Part shown: positions 1-6,090 of the stretch, one piece after another
How positions within the stretch are numbered: the stretch's first letter is position 1
Layout of the letters: each line of letters begins with the position of its first letter
Assembly: GCA_900314165.1 (NCBI GenBank)
Contig: OMUE01000023.1
Location: 1 to 8,956 of the forward strand
Direction: 5' to 3'
Length of the DNA stretch: 8,956 nt
Origin: an uncultured Acidaminococcus sp.
GTDB taxonomy: Bacteria; Bacillota_C; Negativicutes; Acidaminococcales; Acidaminococcaceae
Made by a program: the position numbers and the translations under genes
Notes under the pieces: generated by a model
What the model was told of the DNA's origin: nothing
The model's database searches: none
Seen by the model: the letters and a program-made list of their open reading frames with translations, nothing else

Positions 1-875
1 AAAACTACTGTATCTACTGCGGCTTCAACTGCTACAATCACATCCACCGGCTGCAGCTGACCGGGGAGCAGATGGAGCACGAGATGAAAGTCATTGCGGA
101 CAGCGGCATGGAGGAAATCCTCATGCTCACCGGGGAAAGCAAGGCCAAAAGCAGCCTGGAGTACATCGGGGAAGCTTGCAGGCTGGCCAGCAAGTATTTC
201 CGCAACGTGGGCCTGGAAATCTACCCGGTGAATACGGACGAATACAAGTACCTCCATGAATGCGGCGCGGACTACGTGACCGTGTTCCAGGAAACCTATG
301 ACCTGAAAAAATACGAAACCCTGCACCTCATGGGCCACAAACGGGTGTGGCCTTATCGCTTTGATGCCCAGGAACGGGCTCTCCGGGGCGGCATGCGGGG
401 TGTTGGCTTCTCGGCCCTGCTGGGGTTGTCCAATTTCCGGAAGGACGCTCTCGCCACGGCACTCCACGTGTACTACCTGCAGCGGAAATATCCCTGGGCG
501 GAAATGAGCCTGTCCTGTCCCCGGCTGCGACCCATTATCAACAATGAATCCATCAATCCTCAGGACGTGGGAGAGCGGGAACTGTGCCAGATTCTCTGTG
601 CTTACCGGCTGTTCCTGCCCTATGCGGGCATCACCGTGTCCAGCCGGGAGTCCGCCACCTTCCGCAACGGCATCGTGCGCATTTGTGCCACGAAGATTTC
701 TGCCGGTGTGTCCACGGGCATTGGGGACCACGAAAGCAAGTACACCGGCAAGGAAGAGGACGGTGCCGGGGACGAACAGTTCGAAATCCAGGACGGCCGC
801 AGCCTGAAGAAGATGACGTCCGACATGGCAGCCGAAGGCTTGCAGCCCGTGCTGAATGACTATCTCTATGTGTAA
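1..875 (+). CDS. thiH: 2-iminoacetate synthase ThiH (5'-partial)
   Basis: Radical SAM enzyme that cleaves tyrosine to dehydroglycine (2-iminoacetate) and p-cresol, supplying the C2-N unit of the thiamine thiazole. The frame is open from base 3, so the gene enters from the left and about 290 codons are visible. It opens with NYCIYCGFNC, the last two cysteines of the CX3CX2C iron-sulfur motif plus the CGF context typical of ThiH; the first cysteine lies just outside the window. Further family marks are LTGES, LEIYPVNTDEYKYL, GADYVTVFQETY and the GMRGVGFSALLGL segment. The C-terminus ends QPVLNDYLYV before TAA at 873-875. An internal ATG at 72 is not the start, because it would remove the cluster motif. 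The gene overlaps tenI by eight bases, indicating one operon. HydG is the nearest alternative, but the thiazole-gene neighbour favours ThiH. Confidence 0.93.
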   Translation, partial: NYCIYCGFNCYNHIHRLQLTGEQMEHEMKVIADSGMEEILMLTGESKAKSSLEYIGEACRLASKYFRNVGLEIYPVNTDEYKYLHECGADYVTVFQETYDLKKYETLHLMGHKRVWPYRFDAQERALRGGMRGVGFSALLGLSNFRKDALATALHVYYLQRKYPWAEMSLSCPRLRPIINNESINPQDVGERELCQILCAYRLFLPYAGITVSSRESATFRNGIVRICATKISAGVSTGIGDHESKYTGKEEDGAGDEQFEIQDGRSLKKMTSDMAAEGLQPVLNDYLYV

Positions 876-1437
876 GGAGTATGGACGTCTGGTATGCGTC
901 ACCAACAGACACCTTTGTACAACGTTGTTTCCGGAGCAGGTGGAGAAGGTTGTCCAGCTCCATCCCCGGGCGCTGATCCTGAGGGAAAAAGACCTGCCTG
1001 AAGCGGAATACGAGGCCCTGGCCCGGCAGATCCTTCCCATCTGCCGCCGGGCCGGCGTGCCCTGCTACGGCCATACGTATGCAGCTGTGGCGGCTGATCT
1101 GGGCATGGACGGGCTGCACCTGCCGCTCACGGCCCTGAAACAGCTGGAGCCGGCGCTAAGGGTCCGGATTTCCCGGCTGGGAGCCAGTTGCCACAGTCTG
1201 GAGGACGTACTGACTGCCGCGGAGCTGGGAGCGGACTATGTGACACTGGGCCATATCTTTGCTACCCAGTGCAAACCTGGCTTGCCGCCCCGGGGTCTCA
1301 GGCTGCTGCGGGACGTGTGCGCCCACAGCCCCATTCCTGTCTACGCCATCGGCGGCATTACGCCGGACAACCTGTCCCTGGTCCTCCAGGCCGGCGCTGC
1401 CGGCGGCTGCATGATGAGCGGATTTATGAAACAATAA
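868..1437 (+). CDS. tenI: Thiazole tautomerase TenI (ThiE-like fold)
   Basis: TIM-barrel protein of the ThiE/TenI family, 189 aa from ATG 868. TenI aromatises the thiazole carboxylate phosphate tautomer made by ThiG/ThiH. It is called TenI rather than thiamine-phosphate synthase because the active-site loop reads GHIFATQCKPGLPPRGL, matching remembered B. subtilis TenI (GHVFETDCKKGLEGRG) with the catalytic His, where ThiE has GPIF and a T-K pair. Other matches are ILREKD, a LHLP segment (ThiE has H-x-GQ-D there), GASCHSLEDV and IPVYAIGGITPDNL. The C-terminus stops at MSGFMKQ and lacks roughly the last helix of Bacillus TenI. The start at 868 overlaps the thiH stop (ATGTGTAA); an in-frame ATG at 856 is possible, and neither has a clear ribosome binding site, which suggests translational coupling. 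No obvious terminator follows. Confidence 0.8.
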   Translation: MCKEYGRLVCVTNRHLCTTLFPEQVEKVVQLHPRALILREKDLPEAEYEALARQILPICRRAGVPCYGHTYAAVAADLGMDGLHLPLTALKQLEPALRVRISRLGASCHSLEDVLTAAELGADYVTLGHIFATQCKPGLPPRGLRLLRDVCAHSPIPVYAIGGITPDNLSLVLQAGAAGGCMMSGFMKQ

Positions 1438-1462
1438 TTTCACTTTATCCCCGCATGCTCTT

Positions 1463-1504
1463 TTGGTAAAATAATACTATCTATGGTTGATTATCTTTTA
1501 CCAA
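1463..1504. promoter_or_regulatory. Inverted repeat across the -10 box, possible operator
   Basis: TTGGTAAAA at 1463-1471 is repeated inverted as TTTTACCAA at 1496-1504, and the match extends to TAAT/ATTA with one bulged base. The left arm contains the -10 hexamer and the right arm abuts the AGGGAGGTG ribosome binding site at 1504-1512. Because the left arm is upstream of the likely start point, it cannot form an mRNA hairpin from this promoter and is better read as a DNA palindrome for a repressor or for autoregulation. Function is inferred. Confidence 0.4.
1464..1472 (+). promoter_or_regulatory. Extended -10 promoter of the split kinase operon
   Basis: TGGTAAAAT at 1464-1472 fits an extended -10 element (TGnTAtAAT-like), about 49 bases before the ATG at 1521; no good -35 is visible. 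The same TGnTAAAAT element precedes the decayed second kinase copy at 4702-4710. The 27 bases between the tenI stop and this box hold no recognisable terminator. Confidence 0.5.
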
Positions 1505-1520
1505 GGGAGGTGCGGGGATT

Positions 1521-2405
1521 ATGGTTTTGCAGTATCTGGCGTTCCTCATGTGCCTGTCCCTGCTGGTGCCGGTCTATCTGCGGTACTATCCCTTCCGGCA
1601 CATCCTGACGGACAAGCAGATAAAACAACTATGGCAAGGACACTTGCTGATCTTTTTGACAGAAACCCTGCTGCTGGCCCTGGCCTTTCAAATGGACTGG
1701 ATTCCTTTCTACCCTGGGATTTTCCAGCGCTTTTACTACTTTGCGCCCTTGCTTCACGTGGTCTATTTTGTATATATCATACGATCCTATTGGTTCTTCC
1801 ATCTGTTCATTCTGGGCATCCAGGGGATGCATATGTTTGTACTGCATTCCATCACCATGGCAGCCATTGTGCAAGGGTTGGGACTGGCTCTGGTGGCGGA
1901 GAACTACCTGAAATACGAACTGTTGTACAACCTTCTGCTCATCGTTTCCATACCGTTTATGACGTACCTGTTTCGCAAAATCTTTCCTGAGGACCGGATG
2001 CACGACCGGCCGGTTTCCTGGAAATTTATTGGCCCGTTGCCTTTGCTCCTGGTGCTCTATCAGTGTATGATCCTGCCTTTGTACACCCTGGATGACCTAT
2101 GGGATTATCTGCTGCCCAGAGTCCTGTTGGTCGGTATCGGAGGCCTGGCCGTGCTCCTGGTGCGCTATGGCATTCTCCAGTATAGAGAGGTGGTAAAATT
2201 ACAGCGCAGGAACCGGCGTCTGAGCAGCCAGCTGGAGCAGATGAACCGCTATATGCAGCTGCTGCGGGACGAACAGCAGCAACAGGCCATCCTGCGTCAT
2301 GACAGTCGGCACCAGCTGCGGCTTCTCCGGGAGCTCATCGAAGAAGGGCATCCGGAAGAAGGCCTCCGCATGGTGCAGCAGGTCCTGGAGGAGATGAAAC
2401 CATGA
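1521..2405 (+). CDS. Split sensor kinase, phosphoacceptor half: membrane sensor plus DHp, no ATPase domain
   Basis: Membrane protein of 294 aa that appears to be half of a histidine kinase. About seven hydrophobic segments lie near residues 4-20, 42-60, 72-92, 95-125, 130-150, 168-188 and 196-216. A coiled coil (about 218-255) leads into a DHp helix with LRHDSRHQLRLLREL, where His260-Asp261 match the H-box of HPK10/AgrC-type kinases. The protein ends 34 residues after this His, with a stop where the ATPase domain would normally begin. This does not look like a frameshift: the TGA overlaps the next ATG (ATGA at 2402-2405), and the next gene starts with its own membrane domain rather than the missing catalytic part. 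The ribosome binding site AGGGAGGTG sits 8 bases before the ATG. It is inferred to be trans-phosphorylated by the next gene product. No signal ligand can be named. Confidence 0.8.
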   Translation: MVLQYLAFLMCLSLLVPVYLRYYPFRHILTDKQIKQLWQGHLLIFLTETLLLALAFQMDWIPFYPGIFQRFYYFAPLLHVVYFVYIIRSYWFFHLFILGIQGMHMFVLHSITMAAIVQGLGLALVAENYLKYELLYNLLLIVSIPFMTYLFRKIFPEDRMHDRPVSWKFIGPLPLLLVLYQCMILPLYTLDDLWDYLLPRVLLVGIGGLAVLLVRYGILQYREVVKLQRRNRRLSSQLEQMNRYMQLLRDEQQQQAILRHDSRHQLRLLRELIEEGHPEEGLRMVQQVLEEMKP

Positions 2406-3739
2406 GCACATCCTTTATTCTGGGCACGAACCTGCTGTTTATGGTGGCCTACCTGCCCTCCATCCTCCTGCAGTTCTCCCCGCTGGATTTCTACCTTCCC
2501 AAAACACGGGTCCGCCTGGAACAAGCACTGCTGGCCGTGCTGCTGCTCTATGAATATGGCCTTATGTCCGGCCTCATGATCAACGGTTATCTGCCCGTCC
2601 ACTATGGGTCGTACCGGGACATGGCTTTTCTGTTGTGGCTTCCCTCCCTGCTGCTGTCCCTGTGTTTCCACTATCGCCAGTGGAGCCTGTTGGCGTTCAT
2701 TGCCCTGCTGCATATCCTGTTCCTGGTTTCTATAGAGAGCGTGATCCTCAACCTGATACTGCTGTTCATTCCCCTGGAGGACTATGAACGCTTTTACCCC
2801 ATCAATTTCCTGCTCTATGGGTTGGTCAGCTTCAGCCTGTACATTCCCCTGAAGCAATACTATATCCGGGTTTTCCGGGATTATGAGCAGCTGGGGAACC
2901 ATCGCTTCTGGCGGGCTGCTAATGTCCTTTCTCTGTTCCTGGTAGCTGACTCCCTGTATGTGGCCAGCCATGTTTCTGTAGAAGAACTGCTTCTGCGGAT
3001 CCCTTCCCGGCTTATCCTGACTCTTGTAGTCCTGCTATATATGGCAGCCATCCGTAGAGGCCTTCGTCAGCTTTGCCTGGAAATGGAAGAGCAGCAGAAA
3101 AAAGAGGAACTGGAAAACCAGGTCCTCTCAGCTTATGACTATGTAAAATTGGCAGAACAATCGAAAGAACGCCTGAACGAAGCAATGCAGCAGCGGCAGA
3201 AATTCTTTGAACAGGTCCAAAGGTTATTGGAACAGGGAGCCCATGGCGAGGTGCTGGCTCTCATAGACCGGGAAGATGGCCAGCTGACCCGGACGAAGCT
3301 GCCCCGCTATTGCGAGAATGCCCTGATCAATGCCACCCTGACGGCCTACATGGCTCGGGCCCGGGAGCAGGGCGTAGAGGTGACCGTCCAGGCAGATATA
3401 CCGGAGCAGCTGTCCCTGGCGGGAGACCTGGCCATGGTGCTGTCAAACCTGATGGAAAATGCCATTATGGCAGCAGCGAAAGAAGATGTGGAAGAGCGAC
3501 ACCTGTCCGTGCTGGCTCTCCAGCGGGGCACGGTGCTGAACCTGTTGGTACGGAACCGATTTTCCGGCACGGTGGAGTTCGATCAGGAAGGCCTGCCCGT
3601 GACCCACAAAACCGGGCATGGACTGGGGATGCGCAGTCTGGCCCGGTTTAGAGATAAATATGGAGCAAGTGTGGTGTGCCAACTGGCGGACGGGCAATTC
3701 AGCACGTATATCCAGGTGGAGACACAGCTTACGGCTTGA
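2402..3739 (+). CDS. Split sensor kinase, catalytic half: membrane sensor, His-less DHp and HATPase domain
   Basis: Membrane protein of 445 aa, AgrC/HPK10-like. About seven hydrophobic segments span residues 1-220 (ending ILTLVVLLYMAAIRRGL), followed by a charged coiled coil (about 222-270). The DHp-like helix reads EAMQQRQKFFEQVQRLLEQG; aligned by hand with the partner gene, Gln263 stands where the partner has His260, and no HD or HE motif occurs nearby. The ATPase domain is well kept: YCENALINATLTAYM, the N-box NLMENAIMAA (Asn349, Asn353), VRNRFSG in place of the D-box as often in this family, and the glycine box TGHGLGMRSL (Gly405, 407, 409). It should bind ATP but not autophosphorylate in cis. 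It is joined to the upstream gene by ATGA, indicating coupled translation and probably a fixed subunit ratio. Its last 11 bases overlap the convergent regulator gene. The likely role is to phosphorylate His260 of the partner in a heterodimer. Confidence 0.82.
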   Translation: MSTSFILGTNLLFMVAYLPSILLQFSPLDFYLPKTRVRLEQALLAVLLLYEYGLMSGLMINGYLPVHYGSYRDMAFLLWLPSLLLSLCFHYRQWSLLAFIALLHILFLVSIESVILNLILLFIPLEDYERFYPINFLLYGLVSFSLYIPLKQYYIRVFRDYEQLGNHRFWRAANVLSLFLVADSLYVASHVSVEELLLRIPSRLILTLVVLLYMAAIRRGLRQLCLEMEEQQKKEELENQVLSAYDYVKLAEQSKERLNEAMQQRQKFFEQVQRLLEQGAHGEVLALIDREDGQLTRTKLPRYCENALINATLTAYMARAREQGVEVTVQADIPEQLSLAGDLAMVLSNLMENAIMAAAKEDVEERHLSVLALQRGTVLNLLVRNRFSGTVEFDQEGLPVTHKTGHGLGMRSLARFRDKYGASVVCQLADGQFSTYIQVETQLTA

Positions 3740-4454
3740 ACATGAACTCAAAATACTGCTGCTGGAACTCCCGGTACTTCCGTTTGCCCAGGGGGATCCG
3801 GACGTTCTGGACCTCCACACTGTCGGATTTGATGATATGGACCTGGGCCAGGTTTACCAGGTAGCCCTTATTGGGGGACAGGAACTGGCCCGGAGCGATC
3901 TTATCCAGGTCGGCCTTGATGTCCATCATGGGCTTGCGGGTCTCAAAACTGGTGTCATCTGCCAGATGGACCGTCAGGATATGGCCGTTGCTTTCCAGGT
4001 AGAGGATCTGGCTGACAGACTCTATCCGGACACCCCCACCCAGCAGCCGAAACAACACCTTGGAGCTGTTGCGCTGGCGGATCATGGCGACGGCCCGATC
4101 CAGAGCCTTGTCAAACTGAGCCTGGGTAAAGGGCTTTAGTACATAGTCCGTGGCTTTTACAGAGAACGCCTCTACGGCAAATTCGTCGCTGGTGGTCAGG
4201 AAGATGAGTTCCGCCAGGGTATCCTGCTTCCGCAGCTCTTTGGCCACGTCCGTGCCCAAAAGCCCCGGCATGCAGATGTCCAGCAGGATGATGTCGAATT
4301 GAGCACCTTTTTCCATAGCTTCCGTAAAGGCGAAGGAGCTTGTGAAGGTGGCGTAGGCTATGGGCTCCCGGGAGTCCCGGAAATAGGCTTCCGCCGCCTG
4401 GCGGATCTTATTTAATTCTTCCTGTACATCGTCGCATATAGCAATCCGGAGCAT
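3729..4454 (-). CDS. LytTR-family response regulator 1
   Basis: Two-domain response regulator of 241 aa. The receiver domain (1-120) has the acidic pair Asp8-Asp9, the phosphoacceptor Asp59 in LLDICMP, Thr87/Thr88 in IFLTTS and Lys107 in LKPF. The LytTR DNA-binding domain (about 132-238) has ILYLESNGHILTVHL, FETRKPM, KGYLVNLAQVHII and IPLGKRKYREF. LytTR regulators of the AgrA/ComE type partner HPK10 kinases, which fits the adjacent split kinase. The start at 4454 (MLRIAICDD) is chosen over an in-frame ATG at 4490 because it opens the receiver fold, is preceded by AGAAAGGAA at the right spacing, and matches the paralogue. The stop overlaps the stop end of the catalytic-half kinase gene by 11 bp in convergent orientation, which is unusual for a kinase-regulator pair. 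It is about 71 % identical by hand alignment to regulator 2. Confidence 0.92.
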   Translation of the reverse strand: MLRIAICDDVQEELNKIRQAAEAYFRDSREPIAYATFTSSFAFTEAMEKGAQFDIILLDICMPGLLGTDVAKELRKQDTLAELIFLTTSDEFAVEAFSVKATDYVLKPFTQAQFDKALDRAVAMIRQRNSSKVLFRLLGGGVRIESVSQILYLESNGHILTVHLADDTSFETRKPMMDIKADLDKIAPGQFLSPNKGYLVNLAQVHIIKSDSVEVQNVRIPLGKRKYREFQQQYFEFMFKP

Positions 4455-4477
4455 GGCAGAATTCCTTTCTTCTCTGT

Positions 4478-4575
4478 CCGCCCTTTTCAAGGGCGGGGGA
4501 CCATCGCTTGCGATGGTGGTGGGTTTGTGCTAAGCGGGCGCACCGTCGCTACGCTCTGGCACGCCCCTACGGGAT
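4478..4575. repeat. Hairpin-rich REP-like intergenic repeat in the leader of regulator 1
   Basis: About 100 GC-rich bases hold three palindromes: CCGCCCTT/AAGGGCGG (4478-4496), CCATCGC/GCGATGG (4501-4516) and an interrupted outer pair, GGGCG with CGCCC, around 4536-4565. The design resembles dispersed extragenic palindromic repeats of Firmicutes. It lies between the predicted -10 of regulator 1 and its ribosome binding site and is absent from the leader of regulator 2, so it looks inserted. Membership of a repeat family is from pattern memory, not a search. Confidence 0.55.
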
Positions 4576-4611
4576 AGAGCAATATAAAAGTTCATTGTGA
4601 ATTCTGATTTC

Positions 4612-4620
4612 AGTATACCA
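4612..4620 (-). promoter_or_regulatory. Extended -10 promoter of regulator 1
   Basis: On the minus strand TGGTATACT (4620 to 4612) is an extended -10. The sequence after it, TATACTGAAATCA, is nearly repeated at the regulator 2 promoter (TATACTGTAATCA). The implied leader is about 150 nt and carries the palindromic repeat; the leader of regulator 2 is only about 40 nt. Confidence 0.5.
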
Positions 4621-4640
4621 GCCCTATCCTAATTATAGCG

Positions 4641-4668
4641 AAAACCGTCCTAAAGGGGCGGTTTTCTT
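4641..4668 (+). terminator. Rho-independent-like hairpin beyond regulator 1
   Basis: Stem AAAACCGTCC (4641-4650) pairs with GGGCGGTTTT (4656-4665), ten pairs with one G-U, loop of about five, followed by TTTTCTT. Its plus-strand direction would stop the kinase transcript after it has crossed the whole regulator 1 gene antisense. The A-rich left arm means it could also act on minus-strand transcripts. A near copy lies at 5882-5909. Confidence 0.6.
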
Positions 4669-4701
4669 GCGTTAATTTTCCTTCTACCTGGTATAGGGAT
4701 T

Positions 4702-4710
4702 TGCTAAAAT
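4702..4710 (+). promoter_or_regulatory. Extended -10 promoter of the decayed second kinase
   Basis: TGCTAAAAT (4702-4710) resembles the element upstream of the split kinase operon (TGGTAAAAT). It lies about 38 bases before the ATG at 4748. Its retention suggests the duplicated unit may still be transcribed. Confidence 0.4.
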
Positions 4711-4747
4711 ATAGATAATTCATTTTGTAGGAAAGGGGATGGGCTTC

Positions 4748-5090
4748 ATGAAGCCGTGGATTGTTGCCTTCTTGTTCGCTTTTTCCCTGCTGGGCCTTTT
4801 TCTCTACAAGCCCATGTATTCGTATTTTACAGAAATCTTCCAAGCCTACGAGCAGCTAGGCATCTATCGGTTCTGGCGCATCGTCAACCTGTTCCTGGTG
4901 CTGGATATGCTCTATGTGATCCTGAGAGGGGACCGGGTCGTCCGGCTGCTGGTCTTCCGGCCCAGGCTGTTGCTCTTTGTGGGGCTGCTGCTATTTATGG
5001 CGGCCGTCCGCCGGCGCCAGCGTACTGTGCCGGGTGAAAAACGGCCAGTTCAGCACGTATCTGCAGGTGGATACAGCGGTCAGGACTTGA
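4748..5090 (+). pseudogene. Decayed copy of the catalytic-half kinase
   Basis: Remnant of a second copy of the gene at 2402-3739. From ATG 4748 (AGGAAAGGGG nine bases upstream; an ATG at 4739 is too close) the protein matches residues of about 131-220 of that kinase: AYEQLG-RFWR, LFLVLDMLYV and LLLFMAAVRR match DYEQLG-RFWR, LFLVADSLYV and VLLYMAAIRR. After about 5012 the homology jumps, in another frame, to the kinase C-terminus: GASVLCRVKNGQFSTYLQVD against GASVVCQLADGQFSTYIQVE, ending at TGA 5088-5090. The copy has therefore lost about 130 N-terminal residues and an internal segment of about 200 residues that holds the coiled coil and nearly all of the ATPase domain, out of frame. The original frame would continue to 5215 antisense to regulator 2. 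A two- to three-pass membrane fragment could still be made, but no kinase activity is possible. Confidence 0.8.
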
Positions 5091-5805
5091 ACATAAAGTC
5101 AAAATACAGTTCCTGGAACTCCCGGTATCTCCGCTTGCCCAGAGGGATCTGGGCGTTTTGGATTTCCACGCTTTCCGGCCTGATGATATGCACATGGGCC
5201 AGGTTCACCAGATAGCCTTTCAGGGGAGATTGGAACTGGTTGGGCACAATCCGTTCCAGATCCGCTTTGATGTCGGTAATGGGCCGCCTGGTTTCAAAAG
5301 AGGAACCGTCTGCCAGGTACACCGTCAGGATGTGGCTGTTGCTTTCGAAATACAGGATATTTTCTACCGGCTCTACCCGTACACCTCCCCCCACCAGCCT
5401 GAACAGCAATTTGGCACTGTTGCGCTGGCGGATGATGGCCAGGGCCTTGTCCAGAGCTTTATTGAACTGGTCCTGGGTAAAGGGCTTCAGCAGATAATCC
5501 GCAGCGTCCACGGAAAACGCTTCGGCGGCGAATTCGTTGCTGGTGGTCAGGAAGATGATCTCCGCCTGGTTATCCTGCCGGCGCAGTTCCTTGGCCACTT
5601 CTGTACCCAGGAGGCACGGCATGCAGATATCCAGCAGGATGATGTCGAACTGGGTGCCTTTCTCGATGGCATCGGTGAAACTGAAGGCATTGGTAAAGGA
5701 AGCATAGGTAACAGAGCCTTTACTGTTTTTAAAGTATTGTTCCGCAGCCTGCCTGGTCTTTTCTACTTCTTCCGGCAGGTCGTCACAAATGGCAATCCTG
5801 AGCAT
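5080..5805 (-). CDS. LytTR-family response regulator 2
   Basis: Paralogue of regulator 1 with the same length (241 aa). The receiver domain has Asp8-Asp9, Asp59 in LLDICMP, TTS at 87-89 and Lys107 in LKPF; the LytTR domain has ILYFESNSHILTVYL, KGYLVNLAHVHII and IPLGKRRYREF. All phosphorylation residues are kept, so it should be functional although its adjacent kinase is broken; it may depend on the intact split kinase upstream. The start at 5805 has AGAAAGGAA before it, as in regulator 1. It overlaps the remnant kinase stop by 11 bp (5080-5090), exactly as in the first unit, which shows that kinase and regulator were duplicated together. Differences from regulator 1 are spread evenly over both domains and are mostly conservative. 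Its promoter faces away from the surface-protein gene across a 430-bp gap, so that gene is a possible but unproven target. Confidence 0.92.
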   Translation of the reverse strand: MLRIAICDDLPEEVEKTRQAAEQYFKNSKGSVTYASFTNAFSFTDAIEKGTQFDIILLDICMPCLLGTEVAKELRRQDNQAEIIFLTTSNEFAAEAFSVDAADYLLKPFTQDQFNKALDKALAIIRQRNSAKLLFRLVGGGVRVEPVENILYFESNSHILTVYLADGSSFETRRPITDIKADLERIVPNQFQSPLKGYLVNLAHVHIIRPESVEIQNAQIPLGKRRYREFQELYFDFMFKS

Positions 5806-5852
5806 GGCGCACTTCCTTTCTGTAGATTAGCGATTATGATTTGTTTGATTAC

Positions 5853-5886
5853 AGTATAAATAAATTTCTGAAAACTTGCTGAAAAC
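5853..5886 (-). promoter_or_regulatory. Promoter of regulator 2 with two 11-bp direct repeats
   Basis: On the minus strand a TATACT -10 (5858 to 5853) is preceded by GTTTTCAGCAA and GTTTTCAGAAA in tandem (5886 to 5865), ten of eleven bases equal and one helical turn apart. LytTR regulators are known to bind imperfect direct repeats near promoters, so this could be an autoregulatory site; the usual spacing of known LytTR sites is wider. Regulator 1 has only one such unit, near 4638-4647. Confidence 0.4.
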
Positions 5887-5909
5887 CGTCCTATATGGGC
5901 GGTTTTTTT
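5882..5909 (+). terminator. Rho-independent terminator beyond regulator 2
   Basis: Stem AAAACCGTCC (5882-5891) pairs with GGGCGGTTTT (5897-5906), loop TATAT, then a run of seven T (5903-5909). It is a near copy of the hairpin at 4641-4668 and lies at the same place relative to its regulator. The T run points to plus-strand use, i.e. termination of transcripts entering from the kinase remnant. Confidence 0.7.
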
Positions 5910-5977
5910 GCCCCAGAAAACAGGGAGGTGCTATTAGGTCAGGTCGAAACAAGCTAGAGCCGAGACATGCAGCGCAC

Positions 5978-6033
5978 TTCGCCCCAAGACGCCTCGGACC
6001 AAGTCACCTCGACACCAGAAATCTCGGCCCAAG
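5978..6033. repeat. Four imperfect 15-bp tandem units
   Basis: Units begin at 5978, 5993, 6008 and 6023 with cores TTCGCCCCAAG, CTCGGACCAAG, CTCGACACCAG and CTCGGCCCAAG, separated by four variable bases. Read as protein in one frame this gives a five-residue L-G-P-R-x-like repeat, but there is no convincing start or gene. The rest of the 5910-6090 gap shows nothing else recognisable. Confidence 0.5.
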
Positions 6034-6090
6034 AATATTCATTTCCTCTTTGCTCTAAAATTGATTAACTATTTATTCATAAATATTCTT

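Noticed and set aside
1521..2405. First kinase gene as a frameshifted or truncated ordinary histidine kinase
   Set aside because: The next frame begins with a new membrane domain rather than the missing catalytic domain, and the junction is a clean ATGA overlap.
2297..2971. Minus-strand frame opposite the two kinase genes
   Set aside because: Gln/His-rich shadow frame of the real plus-strand genes with no domain or start signal.
4739..5215. Full 158-codon frame as an intact small membrane protein
   Set aside because: Its last ~70 codons are antisense to regulator 2 and lose homology to the kinase at about 5012, where homology continues in another frame; a deleted gene explains it better.
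5876..6058. Short open frame over the 15-bp repeats
   Set aside because: It begins within the terminator region, has no ribosome site and its content follows from the DNA repeat.
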